Counted from the first letter of the stretch, positions 36,026-44,857 are shown. The stretch: DNA of 64,000 nt from Alphaproteobacteria bacterium (GCA_009929265.1 SAAU01000007.1:1-64000); one strand, 5' to 3'. Translations and numbers: made by a program. Notes: generated from the letters alone by a model not told the origin.

Positions 36026-36559
36026 ATACTAAAACCATCATCTAAGGAATCTTCGAAAAAAGAAGTTTTAATCAATCGTGAAATCAGGGCACAAAATGTC
36101 CGTCTCATCCTAGAAACAGGGGAAAATTTAGGGGTCGTTTCTTTAAATGAAGCCCTTTCAAGAGCACAAGAGGTTGGTTTAGATCTCGTTGAAATTTCAG
36201 CTCAAACAGAGGTCCCTGTTTGTAAAATTATTGATTTTGGAAAATACAAATACGAACTTCAAAAGAAGAAAAATGAAGCAAAAAAACGTCAAAAAACAAT
36301 TGATTTAAAAGAAATTAAAATTTCTCCAACTATTGAATCTCACGATTATGAAGTCAAACTTAAACGGGCTCAAAAATTCATCGCTGAGGGCAATAAAGTC
36401 AAATGGACGTTGCGTTTCAGGGGAAGAGAGGTTGTATATAAAGATCGCGGTTTCCAACTTATGAAAGATGTTTATACTGATTTAGAAAGCATTGCAAAAA
36501 TAGAACAAGCTCCTAAATTAGAAGGCAAGCAAATGGGAATGATTGTCGCCCCAAAATAA
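36026..36559 (+). CDS. infC: Translation initiation factor IF-3, noncanonical start
   Basis: IF-3, about 177 residues. N-terminal domain with LINREIRAQNVRLI and GENLGVVSLNEAL, linker EAKKRQK, C-terminal domain with KWTLRFRGREVV and QAPKLEGKQMGM. The longest ATG frame starts at 36014, but a strong Shine-Dalgarno GGAGG (36016-36020) lies inside that frame's first codons. The natural start is thus the in-frame ATT (36023) or ATA (36026), the latter with 5-base spacing. Rare infC start codons allow IF-3 to repress its own synthesis, as established in E. coli (AUU). The choice between the two is not certain. Confidence 0.93.
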   Translation: MLKPSSKESSKKEVLINREIRAQNVRLILETGENLGVVSLNEALSRAQEVGLDLVEISAQTEVPVCKIIDFGKYKYELQKKKNEAKKRQKTIDLKEIKISPTIESHDYEVKLKRAQKFIAEGNKVKWTLRFRGREVVYKDRGFQLMKDVYTDLESIAKIEQAPKLEGKQMGMIVAPK

Positions 36560-36575
36560 GGGTTTTTTAAAATTA

Positions 36576-36606
36576 AAAAGGCGGAGAAATCCGCTTTTTT
36601 ATTTTT
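36576..36606 (+). terminator. Rho-independent terminator after infC
   Basis: GCGGA-GAAA-TCCGC hairpin with AAAAG and CTTTT extension, followed by a T-rich tract. Lies just downstream of infC. Confidence 0.8.
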
Positions 36607-36659
36607 TAAAAAATTCCTATTGCTTTTTGATTGGTTTTTCGCTATAAGAATGGGGCGTT

Positions 36660-36733
36660 GCGGATGTAGCTCAATGGCAGAGCAGAAGCTTCCCAAGCTT
36701 ACGACGAGGGTTCGATTCCCTTCATTCGCTCCA
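36660..36733 (+). tRNA. tRNA-Gly (CCC)
   Basis: 74 nt with encoded CCA. Acceptor GCGGATG pairs with CATTCGC, T-arm GAGGG-TTCGATT-CCCTT, anticodon loop TTCCCAA giving anticodon CCC for GGG. The anticodon stem has a G-A mismatch at the 27-43 pair, otherwise regular. Sequence closely follows bacterial glyU-type tRNAs. Confidence 0.95.
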
Positions 36734-37236
36734 ATCATTTTATAAAAAAGAAAACCTTTTTAAATTTTACTCAACCTCTCTTTCGGATAGGTTGTTTTTT
36801 TATATCTTTTTTCTAATAAAATAAAAAAATATCCTTTTTTATCCACGTATTTTTTATAAAAATAATATTATTATATAATTATAAACATCTATAAAATTAA
36901 AAAAATAAATAGTTCTTGATTTCTAAATATTGTTTATTTTCAGCTATTTATTTATTTTGCTTAAATAATAGGCAAAGCAAAGAAGCCTCTTAAAAACCCT
37001 ATACTTTTTTAAATATAGGAGTTTTTTCCACATACTTATCCACAGCTTTTGTTGAAAAGATTTTTTATAAAATTCGACTCTTAAAAAGTCGAAAAAATTG
37101 AAACTTTTTTTCTTTTTTTGTCCAAAAACACAAGGATTCTTTTTATATCAAAAGATCCTCTTTTTTTAAAAAATTCTTTAAACATTTTTTAAAACTAAAA
37201 TAGCTTCTGATTTAGAAAAATATGCACAATTTTTAT
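36734..37236. other. AT-rich intergenic region, candidate replication origin
   Basis: About 500 bases without a gene, extremely AT-rich. It holds four DnaA-box-like 9-mers on the plus strand: TTATCCACG (36839-36847), TTTTCCACA (37024-37032), TTATCCACA (37036-37044, perfect) and ATATGCACA (37220-37228), with an AT-rich stretch at about 36850-36960 that could unwind. No terminator is clear here. None of the usual origin neighbours (dnaA, hemE, gidA, parA) is close, so the identity is open. Confidence 0.4.
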
Positions 37237-38496
37237 TTATAAAGAGGGAGATGTTTTTATATTTTTTTGTTTAAATCGAATGTGGCTTAATAAAAACAGA
37301 CTTGGAAACATCAAAAAGCCTGTCATAATGAAGAAAAGGGGCCATCCCATAAAGGAGGCAAGAACCCCACTTTGTGCGGCAAATAAATCCCTTGAGAACA
37401 TCGCAAACGCACTTAAAAGAGCATACTCTGTTGTCGCATATTTTTTAGAACATAATCCTGTTAGATACGTAATGAAAACCGTCGCCCCCATTCCCCCAAC
37501 AATATTATCAAAAGCAATCAACCCTGTTAAATAGGAAAGGTTATGCCCCATCAAAGCTTGCCCAAAATAAGCTATAGAGGTTAAAATTTCTATACCTCCC
37601 AACAAAAATAAAGAGGGCACAACCCCTTTGCGTATAACAAGAATACCCCCTAAAAGGGTCCCAACAATTGTCATAATTGTGCCCCATACATTTGAAATAG
37701 CTGCAATTTCTTGAGGAGGAAAACCCATTTCGACATAAAAAGAAGGAGCCATCACCCCTAAAACAGCATTGCTTAATTTATAAAGAACAATAAATAAAAG
37801 AATCTGTTTCCATAAGGGCCGAGTCGTAAATTCTAAAAACGCTTCTTTAAATCCCTGAAAAGAGAGGGGGCCGAAAGAAAAATTTTTCCCTTCTTCTTTA
37901 GGTAAACACAAAACAGCTATCATTCCAATAATGCCGAGTAGAGCTATTCCAAAATACACACCATTCCATAAAATCTTTTGTGAAAAGAGCAAGCCTCCTG
38001 CCCCTGCAAGTAAAAGACCTAATCGATATCCGAGCTGATAGGTAGCCGCCCCAGCACTTTGTTCCTCATCTTTTAAAACTAAAATACGCAACCCATCAAT
38101 CACAATATCTTGACTGGCCGAAAAGAAAGCTATCAAAAATGCACAAATTCCCATGTAAGCCAAGTGTTTTTGGGGGGAGGCAAAACTCATCAACAAAATA
38201 CTTCCCATGAGTCCTGTTTGAAATAAAAGAGTCCATACTTTTTTATTTCCGATTCTTTTTGAAAAGGGAAGAGCCACCGTATCAACAAACGGGGCCCATA
38301 AAAATTTAAACGTATACGGTAATCTGGCAAGAGAAAAATATCCAATTAAAGCAATAGGAATCCCTGCTCCTTTTAACCAATACGAAAGCGAACCAAAAAC
38401 CAAACTTAAGGGAAGTCCTGCTGAAAAACCAAGTAAAAAGAATAATAAAATATTCTTTCTAAAATAAGTTAAAACGGCTTGTTTTAATGAGGCCAC
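37237..38496 (-). CDS. ampG: AmpG-family muropeptide transporter (MFS)
   Basis: 419 residues, 12 predicted membrane helices of the major facilitator superfamily. AmpG-type features: LLGFSAGLPLSLVFGSLSYW, GYFSLARLPYTFKFLWAPFVD, ASQDIVIDGLRI. It imports anhydro-muropeptides from the periplasm for recycling. The start is GTG at 38496, with AAGGAG seven bases upstream. Monocistronic. Some AmpG-like proteins transport siderophore complexes, so the substrate is inferred. Confidence 0.85.
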   Translation of the reverse strand: MASLKQAVLTYFRKNILLFFLLGFSAGLPLSLVFGSLSYWLKGAGIPIALIGYFSLARLPYTFKFLWAPFVDTVALPFSKRIGNKKVWTLLFQTGLMGSILLMSFASPQKHLAYMGICAFLIAFFSASQDIVIDGLRILVLKDEEQSAGAATYQLGYRLGLLLAGAGGLLFSQKILWNGVYFGIALLGIIGMIAVLCLPKEEGKNFSFGPLSFQGFKEAFLEFTTRPLWKQILLFIVLYKLSNAVLGVMAPSFYVEMGFPPQEIAAISNVWGTIMTIVGTLLGGILVIRKGVVPSLFLLGGIEILTSIAYFGQALMGHNLSYLTGLIAFDNIVGGMGATVFITYLTGLCSKKYATTEYALLSAFAMFSRDLFAAQSGVLASFMGWPLFFIMTGFLMFPSLFLLSHIRFKQKNIKTSPSL

Positions 38497-38572
38497 CTTA
38501 AAACTCCTTAAATTATCTTAATATTCTTGTCGGAAAAATCTTATCATAGGGTTTTTAAAAAACAAAACAATA

Positions 38573-38604
38573 AAAAAGGAAGGGGTAAAGACCTCTCCCT
38601 TTTT
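38573..38604. terminator. Terminator downstream of typA
   Basis: Near-perfect inverted repeat AAAAAGGAAGGGGT (38573-38586) and ACCTCTCCCTTTTT (38591-38604) with an AAAG loop. It terminates the minus-strand typA and could be bidirectional. Confidence 0.65.
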
Positions 38605-38618
38605 CTTCATAAAAGCCT

Positions 38619-40442
38619 TTATTGTTTTTTACGTTCGGCCCGTTTTCTTTCAATGCTATCCAAAATCCGCTTTCTTAAACGGATATTTTTTGGAGTCACC
38701 TCAACAAGCTCATCGTCTTGAATATAAGCCAAAGACTCTTCCAAACTCATTCGTCTAGGAGGCACCAACATAATCGCATCATCCTTCCCAGAAGCACGTG
38801 TATTTGTGAGTTGCTTTCCTTTAATTGGGTTGACCTCAATGTCCATTCCTTTTGGATTTTCCCCAATAATCATTCCAACGTAAACTTGAGTTTGTCCTTC
38901 AATAAATAAAGGACCTCTTTCTTGGATTTTCCAAAGGGCATAGTCAACAGCTTTCCCATTTTCAGTAGAGATGAGAACCCCTTTATGACGTGTGACCATA
39001 TCCCCTTTGTAAGGACGATATTCTTCAAAAATTCTATTCATCACACCGGTTCCACAAGTATCTGTTAGAAATTCAGAGTAATATCCAATTAACCCTCTAG
39101 ATGGGGCAGAGAAAACCAACCGTGTTTTTCCCCCTTTGAAAGGTCTTAACTCTTTCATTTCAGCTTTTCTTTGTGTCATTTTCTCAACAACAGACCCCGA
39201 ATATCCTTCATCCACATCAATGACAACTTCTTCAAACGGTTCTAATTTTTGTCCATTTTCATCCGTTTTCATCACAACACGAGGACGACTTACAGAAAGC
39301 TCAAAGCCTTCCCGTCTCATCTCTTCAATCAAAATCCCTAATTGAAGTTCCCCACGTCCTGCAACTTCCATCGCATCTGTTTCAGGATTTCGTGTAATTC
39401 TTAAAGCCACATTGCCTTCAGCTTCCCGTCTTAATCTGTCATAAATCATTCTGGAGGTGACCTTTGATCCTTCTTGTCCTGCAAGAGGCGAATCGTTTAC
39501 AGAAAAAGTCATAGATAAAGTTGGGGGATCAATAGGCTCTGCTTCCAAAGGTTCGTTGACTTCCATAGCGCAAACGGTATCTGACACCGTTGCCTTTGAA
39601 AGCCCTGCAACGGAAACAATATCCCCTGCTTCGGCTTCAACTAAAGACACACGATTAAGTCCTCTAAAGGCCATAATCTTTGAAATCCGTGTTGTTTCAA
39701 CATCTTCTCCCTTATGGGTTAAAGCTTTTACAACTTGATTAACCTTTAATTTTCCAGAAGCAATACGTCCCGTTAAAATCCGCCCAACAAAGGCATCCGA
39801 CTCTAACGTCGTCACAAGCATAGAAAAAGGTGCGTTTTTATCCCCTTTTGCAGGAGGAATGTTTTCAACAATGGAATTTAACAAAGGTTCGATCGATGTT
39901 CTTTCTTCGTTTTCCAAGTCCTTAACAGCCCATCCTTGTTTTCCTGAAGCGTATAAAATAGGAAAATCAAGTTGTTCTTCATTGGCGTCTAAAGAAACAA
40001 ACAAATCAAAAACTTCATTTAAAACCTCATCCGGGCGAGCATCTGGCCGATCCACCTTGTTAATCACAACAAGAGGACAAAGACCTAAATGCAAAGCTTT
40101 TCCCAAAACAAATTTTGTTTGAGGCAAAGGCCCTTCTGCGGCATCCACCAAAACAATAACGCCGTCAACCATATTCAAAATACGTTCAACTTCGCCCCCA
40201 AAATCGGCGTGACCCGGGGTATCTACAATGTTAATTCTTTCATTTTTCCATTCAATAGAGGTACATTTTGCAAGAATTGTAATTCCCCGTTCTCTTTCAA
40301 TATCCCCAGAGTCCATCACACAAGTGTCAACGACTTGGTTTTCACGGAAGGTCCCACTTTGCTTTAAAAAGCTATCGACTAAAGTTGTTTTCCCATGATC
40401 AACATGGGCAATAATTGCAATATTTCTAATTGTTTCTACCAT
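38619..40442 (-). CDS. typA: GTPase TypA/BipA
   Basis: 607 residues, translational GTPase. G1 [10 protein letters not shown]3 DTPGHADFGGEVER, G4 NKVDRPD, then EF-G-like domains and the BipA-specific C-terminal domain (GLIGYYSEFLTDTCGTG, ISTENGKAVDYALWK, PPRRMSLEESLAYI). It assists 50S assembly and adaptation to stress and cold. SD AGGATAAG before the ATG at 40442. Monocistronic. Confidence 0.97.
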   Translation of the reverse strand: MVETIRNIAIIAHVDHGKTTLVDSFLKQSGTFRENQVVDTCVMDSGDIERERGITILAKCTSIEWKNERINIVDTPGHADFGGEVERILNMVDGVIVLVDAAEGPLPQTKFVLGKALHLGLCPLVVINKVDRPDARPDEVLNEVFDLFVSLDANEEQLDFPILYASGKQGWAVKDLENEERTSIEPLLNSIVENIPPAKGDKNAPFSMLVTTLESDAFVGRILTGRIASGKLKVNQVVKALTHKGEDVETTRISKIMAFRGLNRVSLVEAEAGDIVSVAGLSKATVSDTVCAMEVNEPLEAEPIDPPTLSMTFSVNDSPLAGQEGSKVTSRMIYDRLRREAEGNVALRITRNPETDAMEVAGRGELQLGILIEEMRREGFELSVSRPRVVMKTDENGQKLEPFEEVVIDVDEGYSGSVVEKMTQRKAEMKELRPFKGGKTRLVFSAPSRGLIGYYSEFLTDTCGTGVMNRIFEEYRPYKGDMVTRHKGVLISTENGKAVDYALWKIQERGPLFIEGQTQVYVGMIIGENPKGMDIEVNPIKGKQLTNTRASGKDDAIMLVPPRRMSLEESLAYIQDDELVEVTPKNIRLRKRILDSIERKRAERKKQ

Positions 40443-40781
40443 TTTCTTATCCTAAATTTTACACGTTGCCCTTTTTCAAAATGAAAGCCTTTTGAAGCTA
40501 AAACATAGAACTAAAAAAAGGGATTTTTAAATTTGATGAGGATACTAACACAAAAAAAATATTTTTTCTTCTTTAAAATTTATTTTTTTCAAAAACTTTT
40601 CAAAAAACACATCAAAAAAGTGTTTCTTTTTTTTTAGAAAGATTTATAATAGTAATTGTCTTGGGTATAGACTGATGCTACAAAATGTTAAAAGGCTCCG
40701 TGTTTTTGCCGAATTCTTTTTCTTTTTTATCGACTTATCCCAATTATCGCTTTGACAAAGTATTTTTTTATGGAGACGACT
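40443..40781 (+). other. Intergenic region between typA and cspA
   Basis: 339 bases without a gene. A weak hairpin AAACAC/GTGTTT (40605-40625) with a T-run follows on the plus strand, and TATAAT at 40645-40650 is a candidate -10 for cspA with a poor -35. That would give cspA a leader of about 125 nt, as is common for cold-shock genes. Nothing else is evident. Confidence 0.4.
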
Positions 40782-40985
40782 ATGTATAAAGGTCAAGTAA
40801 AATGGTTCAACACAAAAAAAGGGTATGGTTTTATCGTTCCTGAAGAAGGGGATAAAGACATTTTTGTTCATATTTCTGCTCTTAAGGCGGCTGGGTTAAA
40901 CTCTTTGGACGAAGACCAAGCTGTTGAATACGACCTCACAACAGAAAACGGCAAAACATTTGCAACAAATATCGTTGTAAAATAA
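40782..40985 (+). CDS. cspA: Cold shock protein
   Basis: 67 residues, single OB-fold cold-shock domain. RNP1 KGYGFIV and RNP2 DIFVHIS are present. Single-stranded RNA/DNA-binding chaperone. The start is the ATG at 40782, with GGAG 6 bases upstream, not the two upstream in-frame candidates. A terminator follows at 41001. Confidence 0.93.
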   Translation: MYKGQVKWFNTKKGYGFIVPEEGDKDIFVHISALKAAGLNSLDEDQAVEYDLTTENGKTFATNIVVK

Positions 40986-41000
40986 GGTTTTCAAGAGATT

Positions 41001-41041
41001 AAAGCACCTTTTCTTAATTTAAAGAGAAGGTGCTTTTTTTT
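41001..41041 (+). terminator. Terminator after cspA
   Basis: AAAGCACCTTTTCTT and AAAGAGAAGGTGCTTT arms, short AT loop, then a run of T. Strong rho-independent terminator. Confidence 0.85.
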
Positions 41042-41081
41042 AGACATTTTTTAAGCTCTCAATAAACTTTGACTTTTATTT

Positions 41082-41606
41082 CTATTGAGCCCGCTTATCG
41101 CGGAAGGTAATCGCGTTATAGGTTGAAGCGGTTCGTTTTTCGCCAATACAAAAGGTGCGTGCCGCCTCGGTTCCGAATTTATAATATCCAATACTATCCG
41201 CTCCTATTGATAAACGAGGCGCATCTATAGTCACAAAAGCCAAACACAAATCTTCTGGAAAATGAGGATAAAATAAAACCGCCCAATCAAAGGGATAATT
41301 TATGTAGCGGTAAGGAACAACAACTCTTATACTTGCTTCTACACCATTTATCGCTTTAATAAAATCGGAAGAATCAATCCCTTTTAAAACACCATCTTTA
41401 CCCGCATTTCCAGCGTCGGCATAAATATATTCCACTTGTTGCAATAAAAGAAAGAACTCATCCACCGCCTTTTGAACACGATACCGCCGCATCGCCATAT
41501 TATAACCTAAAAGCCCTCCAACAGAAAGAACACCCACAATTGCCAAAACACCAAGCATTTCAATCATAGAACGACCTTGCTCATTTTTTTCACCTGTTTT
41601 TTTCAT
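41082..41606 (-). CDS. Prepilin-like protein with noncanonical +1 residue
   Basis: 174 residues. N-terminus has a short basic leader, then QGRSMIEMLGVLAIVGVLS: type IV prepilin peptidase site after G11, hydrophobic helix to about residue 38, with Glu at +5. The +1 residue is Arg and +2 Ser, where classical type IV pilins have Phe/Met. The C-terminal part has two cysteines that may pair (DLCLAF, RTFCIG). Predicted to be exported as a pilin or pseudopilin. No other pilus genes in the window. SD AAGGAAT, rather long spacing. Confidence 0.75.
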   Translation of the reverse strand: MKKTGEKNEQGRSMIEMLGVLAIVGVLSVGGLLGYNMAMRRYRVQKAVDEFFLLLQQVEYIYADAGNAGKDGVLKGIDSSDFIKAINGVEASIRVVVPYRYINYPFDWAVLFYPHFPEDLCLAFVTIDAPRLSIGADSIGYYKFGTEAARTFCIGEKRTASTYNAITFRDKRAQ

Positions 41607-41728
41607 CTTGAATCATTCCTTCTCGTTTTTCTTCAGAATATCAATTTTTTTACGTGTTAGAAAGATTATTTTTTGACTTTTCCTTTTTTTTCTGAAATAG
41701 ATAAAGAAATTAAATTGATGGGAAAAAG

Positions 41729-42334
41729 ATGATTTTTATTAAAAAGCCTCTCTCCTGGCTTCATCGACTTTATGATATGACCTTACATCTTTCTTCAAAA
41801 GAAAATGCTTTGTTTTTTCTTTGCCTTATTTCTTTCGCGGAAAGTTCCTTTTTTCCGATTCCACCCGATCTGGTTCTTATCCCTTTAATTTTGGCCCGTC
41901 CGAAAAAGGCTTATACAATTGCTCTTTACTGCACACTTTCCAGTATTATAGGAGCTTATTTTGGATATTATATTGGACACGCGCTTTATGAACCTATTGC
42001 CCTTCCCATTCTAAACTTTTATGACGCTATGGAAGCCTTTCAATCCTTTGAAAAAGCTTACCTTTCTTATGGAGCTTGGATTGTTGCAGGAGCTGGATTT
42101 ACCCCCTTTCCTTATAAAATCATTACCATAACAAGCGGGGTTGTTCACCTTAATTTATGGATCTTCACCATCGCGTCTGTTCTTTCTAGAGGAGGACGCT
42201 TTTTCCTCATCGCTTGGCTTCTTAAAAAATACGGGGAACCTATGAATATCTTTATCCGAAAGAACCTAGGCTGGCTTTCAACTTTATTTTTTATTCTGCT
42301 TATTGGCAGTTTTTTACTTATTAAATATTTTTAA
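41729..42334 (+). CDS. YqaA/DedA-like membrane protein (VTT domain)
   Basis: 201 residues, several membrane helices. The pattern FAESSFFPIPPDLVLIPL and GAYFGYYIGHALYEP, with GAGFTPFPYKIITITSGV, matches YqaA-type VTT/DedA proteins. Likely a lipid-scramblase-like or transport function; not established. SD GGGAAAAAG upstream. A putative promoter of rpmB starts just behind this gene. Confidence 0.8.
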   Translation: MIFIKKPLSWLHRLYDMTLHLSSKENALFFLCLISFAESSFFPIPPDLVLIPLILARPKKAYTIALYCTLSSIIGAYFGYYIGHALYEPIALPILNFYDAMEAFQSFEKAYLSYGAWIVAGAGFTPFPYKIITITSGVVHLNLWIFTIASVLSRGGRFFLIAWLLKKYGEPMNIFIRKNLGWLSTLFFILLIGSFLLIKYF

Positions 42335-42347
42335 TGAAAAATTTTTC

Positions 42348-42376
42348 TTGACTTTTCCTTTATTTTTAGATAGAAG
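42348..42376 (+). promoter_or_regulatory. Promoter of rpmB
   Basis: TTGACT (42348-42353), 17 bp, TAGAAG (42371-42376). Good -35; -10 matches 4 of 6. Confidence 0.5.
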
Positions 42377-42416
42377 GAATGCCTTGAATAGAGACTATAT
42401 ATGAAAGGATTGCATC

Positions 42417-42722
42417 ATGGCAAGAAGATGCCCTATTACGGGAAAAGGTGTACTTACAGGAAACACTGTCAGTCATGCACACAATAAAAACAGAAGACGC
42501 TTTTTACCGAATCTTCAAAACGTTTCTCTTTTAAGTGAAGCTTTGGGATCAACTGTAAAAATGAAAATTTCTGTTCCAGGCTTACGCACAATTGAACACA
42601 ACGGAGGGCTCGATTCTTATCTTTTTTCAAAGAAAGACAGCCGTTTAACGAAAGAAGCTCTTGTTATCAAACGTCGTATTCAAAAAGTTTTAAAAAAAGA
42701 TGCTGCAAAAGCAGAAGCTTAA
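42417..42722 (+). CDS. rpmB: 50S ribosomal protein L28
   Basis: 101 residues, alphaproteobacterial length. [21 protein letters not shown] (start), [10 protein letters not shown], and a C-terminal basic tail. SD AAAGGAT at 8 bases. Followed by a strong terminator, so monocistronic. Confidence 0.97.
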   Translation: MARRCPITGKGVLTGNTVSHAHNKNRRRFLPNLQNVSLLSEALGSTVKMKISVPGLRTIEHNGGLDSYLFSKKDSRLTKEALVIKRRIQKVLKKDAAKAEA

Positions 42723-42741
42723 GTAAGGTTTTGAGTTAAGA

Positions 42742-42767
42742 AAAACGCCCTATTTTGGGCGTTTTTT
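42742..42767 (+). terminator. Terminator after rpmB
   Basis: AAAACGCCC-TATTTT-GGGCGTTTT followed by T; strong hairpin. Confidence 0.9.
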
Positions 42768-42818
42768 ATTTTTTAAATTACATTTTATTTATCAAAGGTG
42801 AAAATCTTTAATCAAAAA

Positions 42819-43352
42819 TCAACCCTTCTTAAATTCTTTTAAAAGAAAATGATAGGCTTGTGTGATTTTTTTAAATAAGTCTTCGGCTTTTTTATTATTT
42901 TGATTCACATCTGGATGATATTTCTTTGCCAGCTTTTTATAAGCTTTCTTGATTTCTTCTAAAGAACTTGTTTCACCTATATTTAAGACACTTAACGCTT
43001 CCATCATCTTACTAGAACATTTAAAAGAAGGGTTTTGATGTTGAAACCCCCTTAATTCCTCAGGATTTTCACCAAGCATTCCCGAAAATTTAATATGTTT
43101 TTCACCTAAACGCCAAGTTGGTCTATCCCAAACCGTATCTTTACGAATGCGATTTTCAACCTGAGCCGGGGTTAATCCTTCTAAATAATTCCAATTTTTA
43201 TTATATTCTGTGACGTGTTTTAGGCAAAACCAATAATACTCCTTAAGGCTTTTATCCTTTGGAGCTTTATAAATCCCCTTTTCATGACATCCAGGGACAT
43301 CACAAATTCTTTTTGTTTTTGGGGCTTCTTCATGTTTTTTTCTTGAAACCAT
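42819..43352 (-). CDS. J-domain protein with N-terminal zinc-finger-like motif
   Basis: 177 residues. N-terminal C17-x4-C22 with C43-x2-H46 (YWFCLKHV), resembling a small zinc-binding module found in alphaproteobacterial J-domain proteins. The C-terminal J domain (about 120-175) has AYKKLAKKYHPDVN with the HPD motif at 146-148. Would stimulate a DnaK-type ATPase; the client is unknown. AGGC-type weak SD before the ATG at 43352. Divergent from the gene cluster at 43642. Confidence 0.85.
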   Translation of the reverse strand: MVSRKKHEEAPKTKRICDVPGCHEKGIYKAPKDKSLKEYYWFCLKHVTEYNKNWNYLEGLTPAQVENRIRKDTVWDRPTWRLGEKHIKFSGMLGENPEELRGFQHQNPSFKCSSKMMEALSVLNIGETSSLEEIKKAYKKLAKKYHPDVNQNNKKAEDLFKKITQAYHFLLKEFKKG

Positions 43353-43641
43353 TTTGCCTATATTTTTTTAATTTTGATTCAAGGAAATATAAAGAATTCT
43401 CCTCTAAAAATCAAATTTTATTTTCTTAGTAAAAAAACGAATCGGTTTAAAAAACAGAAAAATTAACCTTTTATGAGATAAAAAACGCCTTCAAAATATT
43501 TTTTTAGAAAAAATACGACAAAAAAATAACTTTTCTTTTCTAATTTTGCCAAAATATCTGAAAAAAATAATTTTTAGCTGGTTTTTTAACAAAAAGTTAG
43601 GTAGACTTTATCAGATATAAATAACAAAAAAAGAGGGTTCC

Positions 43642-44856
43642 TTGTTTAAATCTAAACAATTTTCAAAAAATATGTTTATCCTCGTTTTATGGAGTTGGAT
43701 TTACCTCTATTGGCTACGCTTTTTTCTCTATCGAAATTGGTATTTTGATTTCGCATGGGCGGACGATTGGGGATACGTTTGGAATGAATGGCTCTCAGGT
43801 TGGATTATCCATTCTGTCAGTGATTGGACGTTTATTTTCACTATTTTTTCTGCCGTTCCTTTTTGGCTTATTGGATATTCTCTTCTTATTTCTTTAGATT
43901 GGTCTCTTCTTTGGGAAAAAGGGCCGAAAAAGCTTTTCTTTTGGTTTTCGGGGGCAAAGGACAAGAAAATTCTTCCTCAAAAACCTACTTTTGCAAAAAA
44001 GCCTTCTCATTTAAAAGTGCGTCCTCCCGCTTTACAGATTGGCGAAGCGCGTGCGATTAAGGAACCAAAAACGCCTCCTCCTCAAGCAGAAGAAGCATTT
44101 GAGCCTTCTTTTGGGAAAAGAATTTCTGCCCCTAGACGAGAGGTGGAAGAAACAGAACCTTATTCCTTTATTGATAAAGATATTGAAAAATCGTTTAACA
44201 AATCCTCTTTTGATGATTTCTTGAAAAAAGAAACAAAAGAACAGCCTCTTCCTGTGCCAGAAACCCCTTTAGCCAGTTTGGATGAAGATATTTTTCCAAA
44301 ACCGACTTTAAGAGAGCCTCCTGCCGTTGAAATTAAAGAAGAAATTCAAAACAAACAAGATATTTTAGAAGATATTGAATCTCACTTAAAAGAAAAGAAA
44401 TATACTGTGCTCTTGGATATTCTTTTCGACGGATACCGCCTTGACTTCATTGCTTTAAGTCAAGAAAAGCTTGTCCTTGGAAAATTGGATTCCGAAAAAG
44501 GAGATTGGCTTGCAGATGAAGAGCAATTTAATGATGACGATCCGCTTTGGTTCTCTGAAAGCTCTCATCGCATCAGCCCTATCTTTGAAATTCAAAAAAT
44601 TAAAGCCACTTTATCTCAAAAACTTAAAGAAAATGGGATAAAAATGGATGTAGCCTCTTTACTTGTCATCTATAAAGGGGATATTATCAATGTCGAGGAT
44701 ATGGAAGAAACTTGGAAAGATTCTGAGGTAGCTGTTGTTCGAACAAACGAAAAAGCCTCTGAAGATCTTCCTTTCTTCAAAGATGCTTTTGCTGACACTG
44801 TCTCCCCTATTGATGAGGCAAAACGAGATCAACTTGAAAAGATATTAAGAGGGTAA
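43642..44856 (+). CDS. Membrane protein partner of the VirD4-like ATPase
   Basis: 404 residues. Two membrane helices (about 11-29 and 62-85) at the N-terminus, a low-complexity acidic and proline-rich linker (about 110-230), and a C-terminal globular domain (about 245-390) with YTVLLDILFDGYRLDFIALS and LVLGKLDSEKGDWLADE. The last segment is weakly reminiscent of PD-(D/E)XK folds, but no ExK triad is clear. No family recognised. Start is TTG at 43642, with AGAGGG four bases upstream. It ends one base before the VirD4-like gene, so the two are translationally linked and probably form a complex. Confidence 0.55.
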   Translation: MFKSKQFSKNMFILVLWSWIYLYWLRFFLYRNWYFDFAWADDWGYVWNEWLSGWIIHSVSDWTFIFTIFSAVPFWLIGYSLLISLDWSLLWEKGPKKLFFWFSGAKDKKILPQKPTFAKKPSHLKVRPPALQIGEARAIKEPKTPPPQAEEAFEPSFGKRISAPRREVEETEPYSFIDKDIEKSFNKSSFDDFLKKETKEQPLPVPETPLASLDEDIFPKPTLREPPAVEIKEEIQNKQDILEDIESHLKEKKYTVLLDILFDGYRLDFIALSQEKLVLGKLDSEKGDWLADEEQFNDDDPLWFSESSHRISPIFEIQKIKATLSQKLKENGIKMDVASLLVIYKGDIINVEDMEETWKDSEVAVVRTNEKASEDLPFFKDAFADTVSPIDEAKRDQLEKILRG

Positions 44857-44857
44857 T

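Noticed and set aside
36472-36738. 88-residue minus-strand reading frame over infC end and tRNA-Gly (GANEGNRTLV-like)
   Set aside because: It runs antisense through the tRNA gene; such frames are a known artefact of tRNA sequence and have been misannotated often.
40605-40635. Hairpin with T-run upstream of cspA
   Set aside because: No transcript is expected to end there on the plus strand; only six weak pairs. Mentioned in the region entry, not as a terminator.
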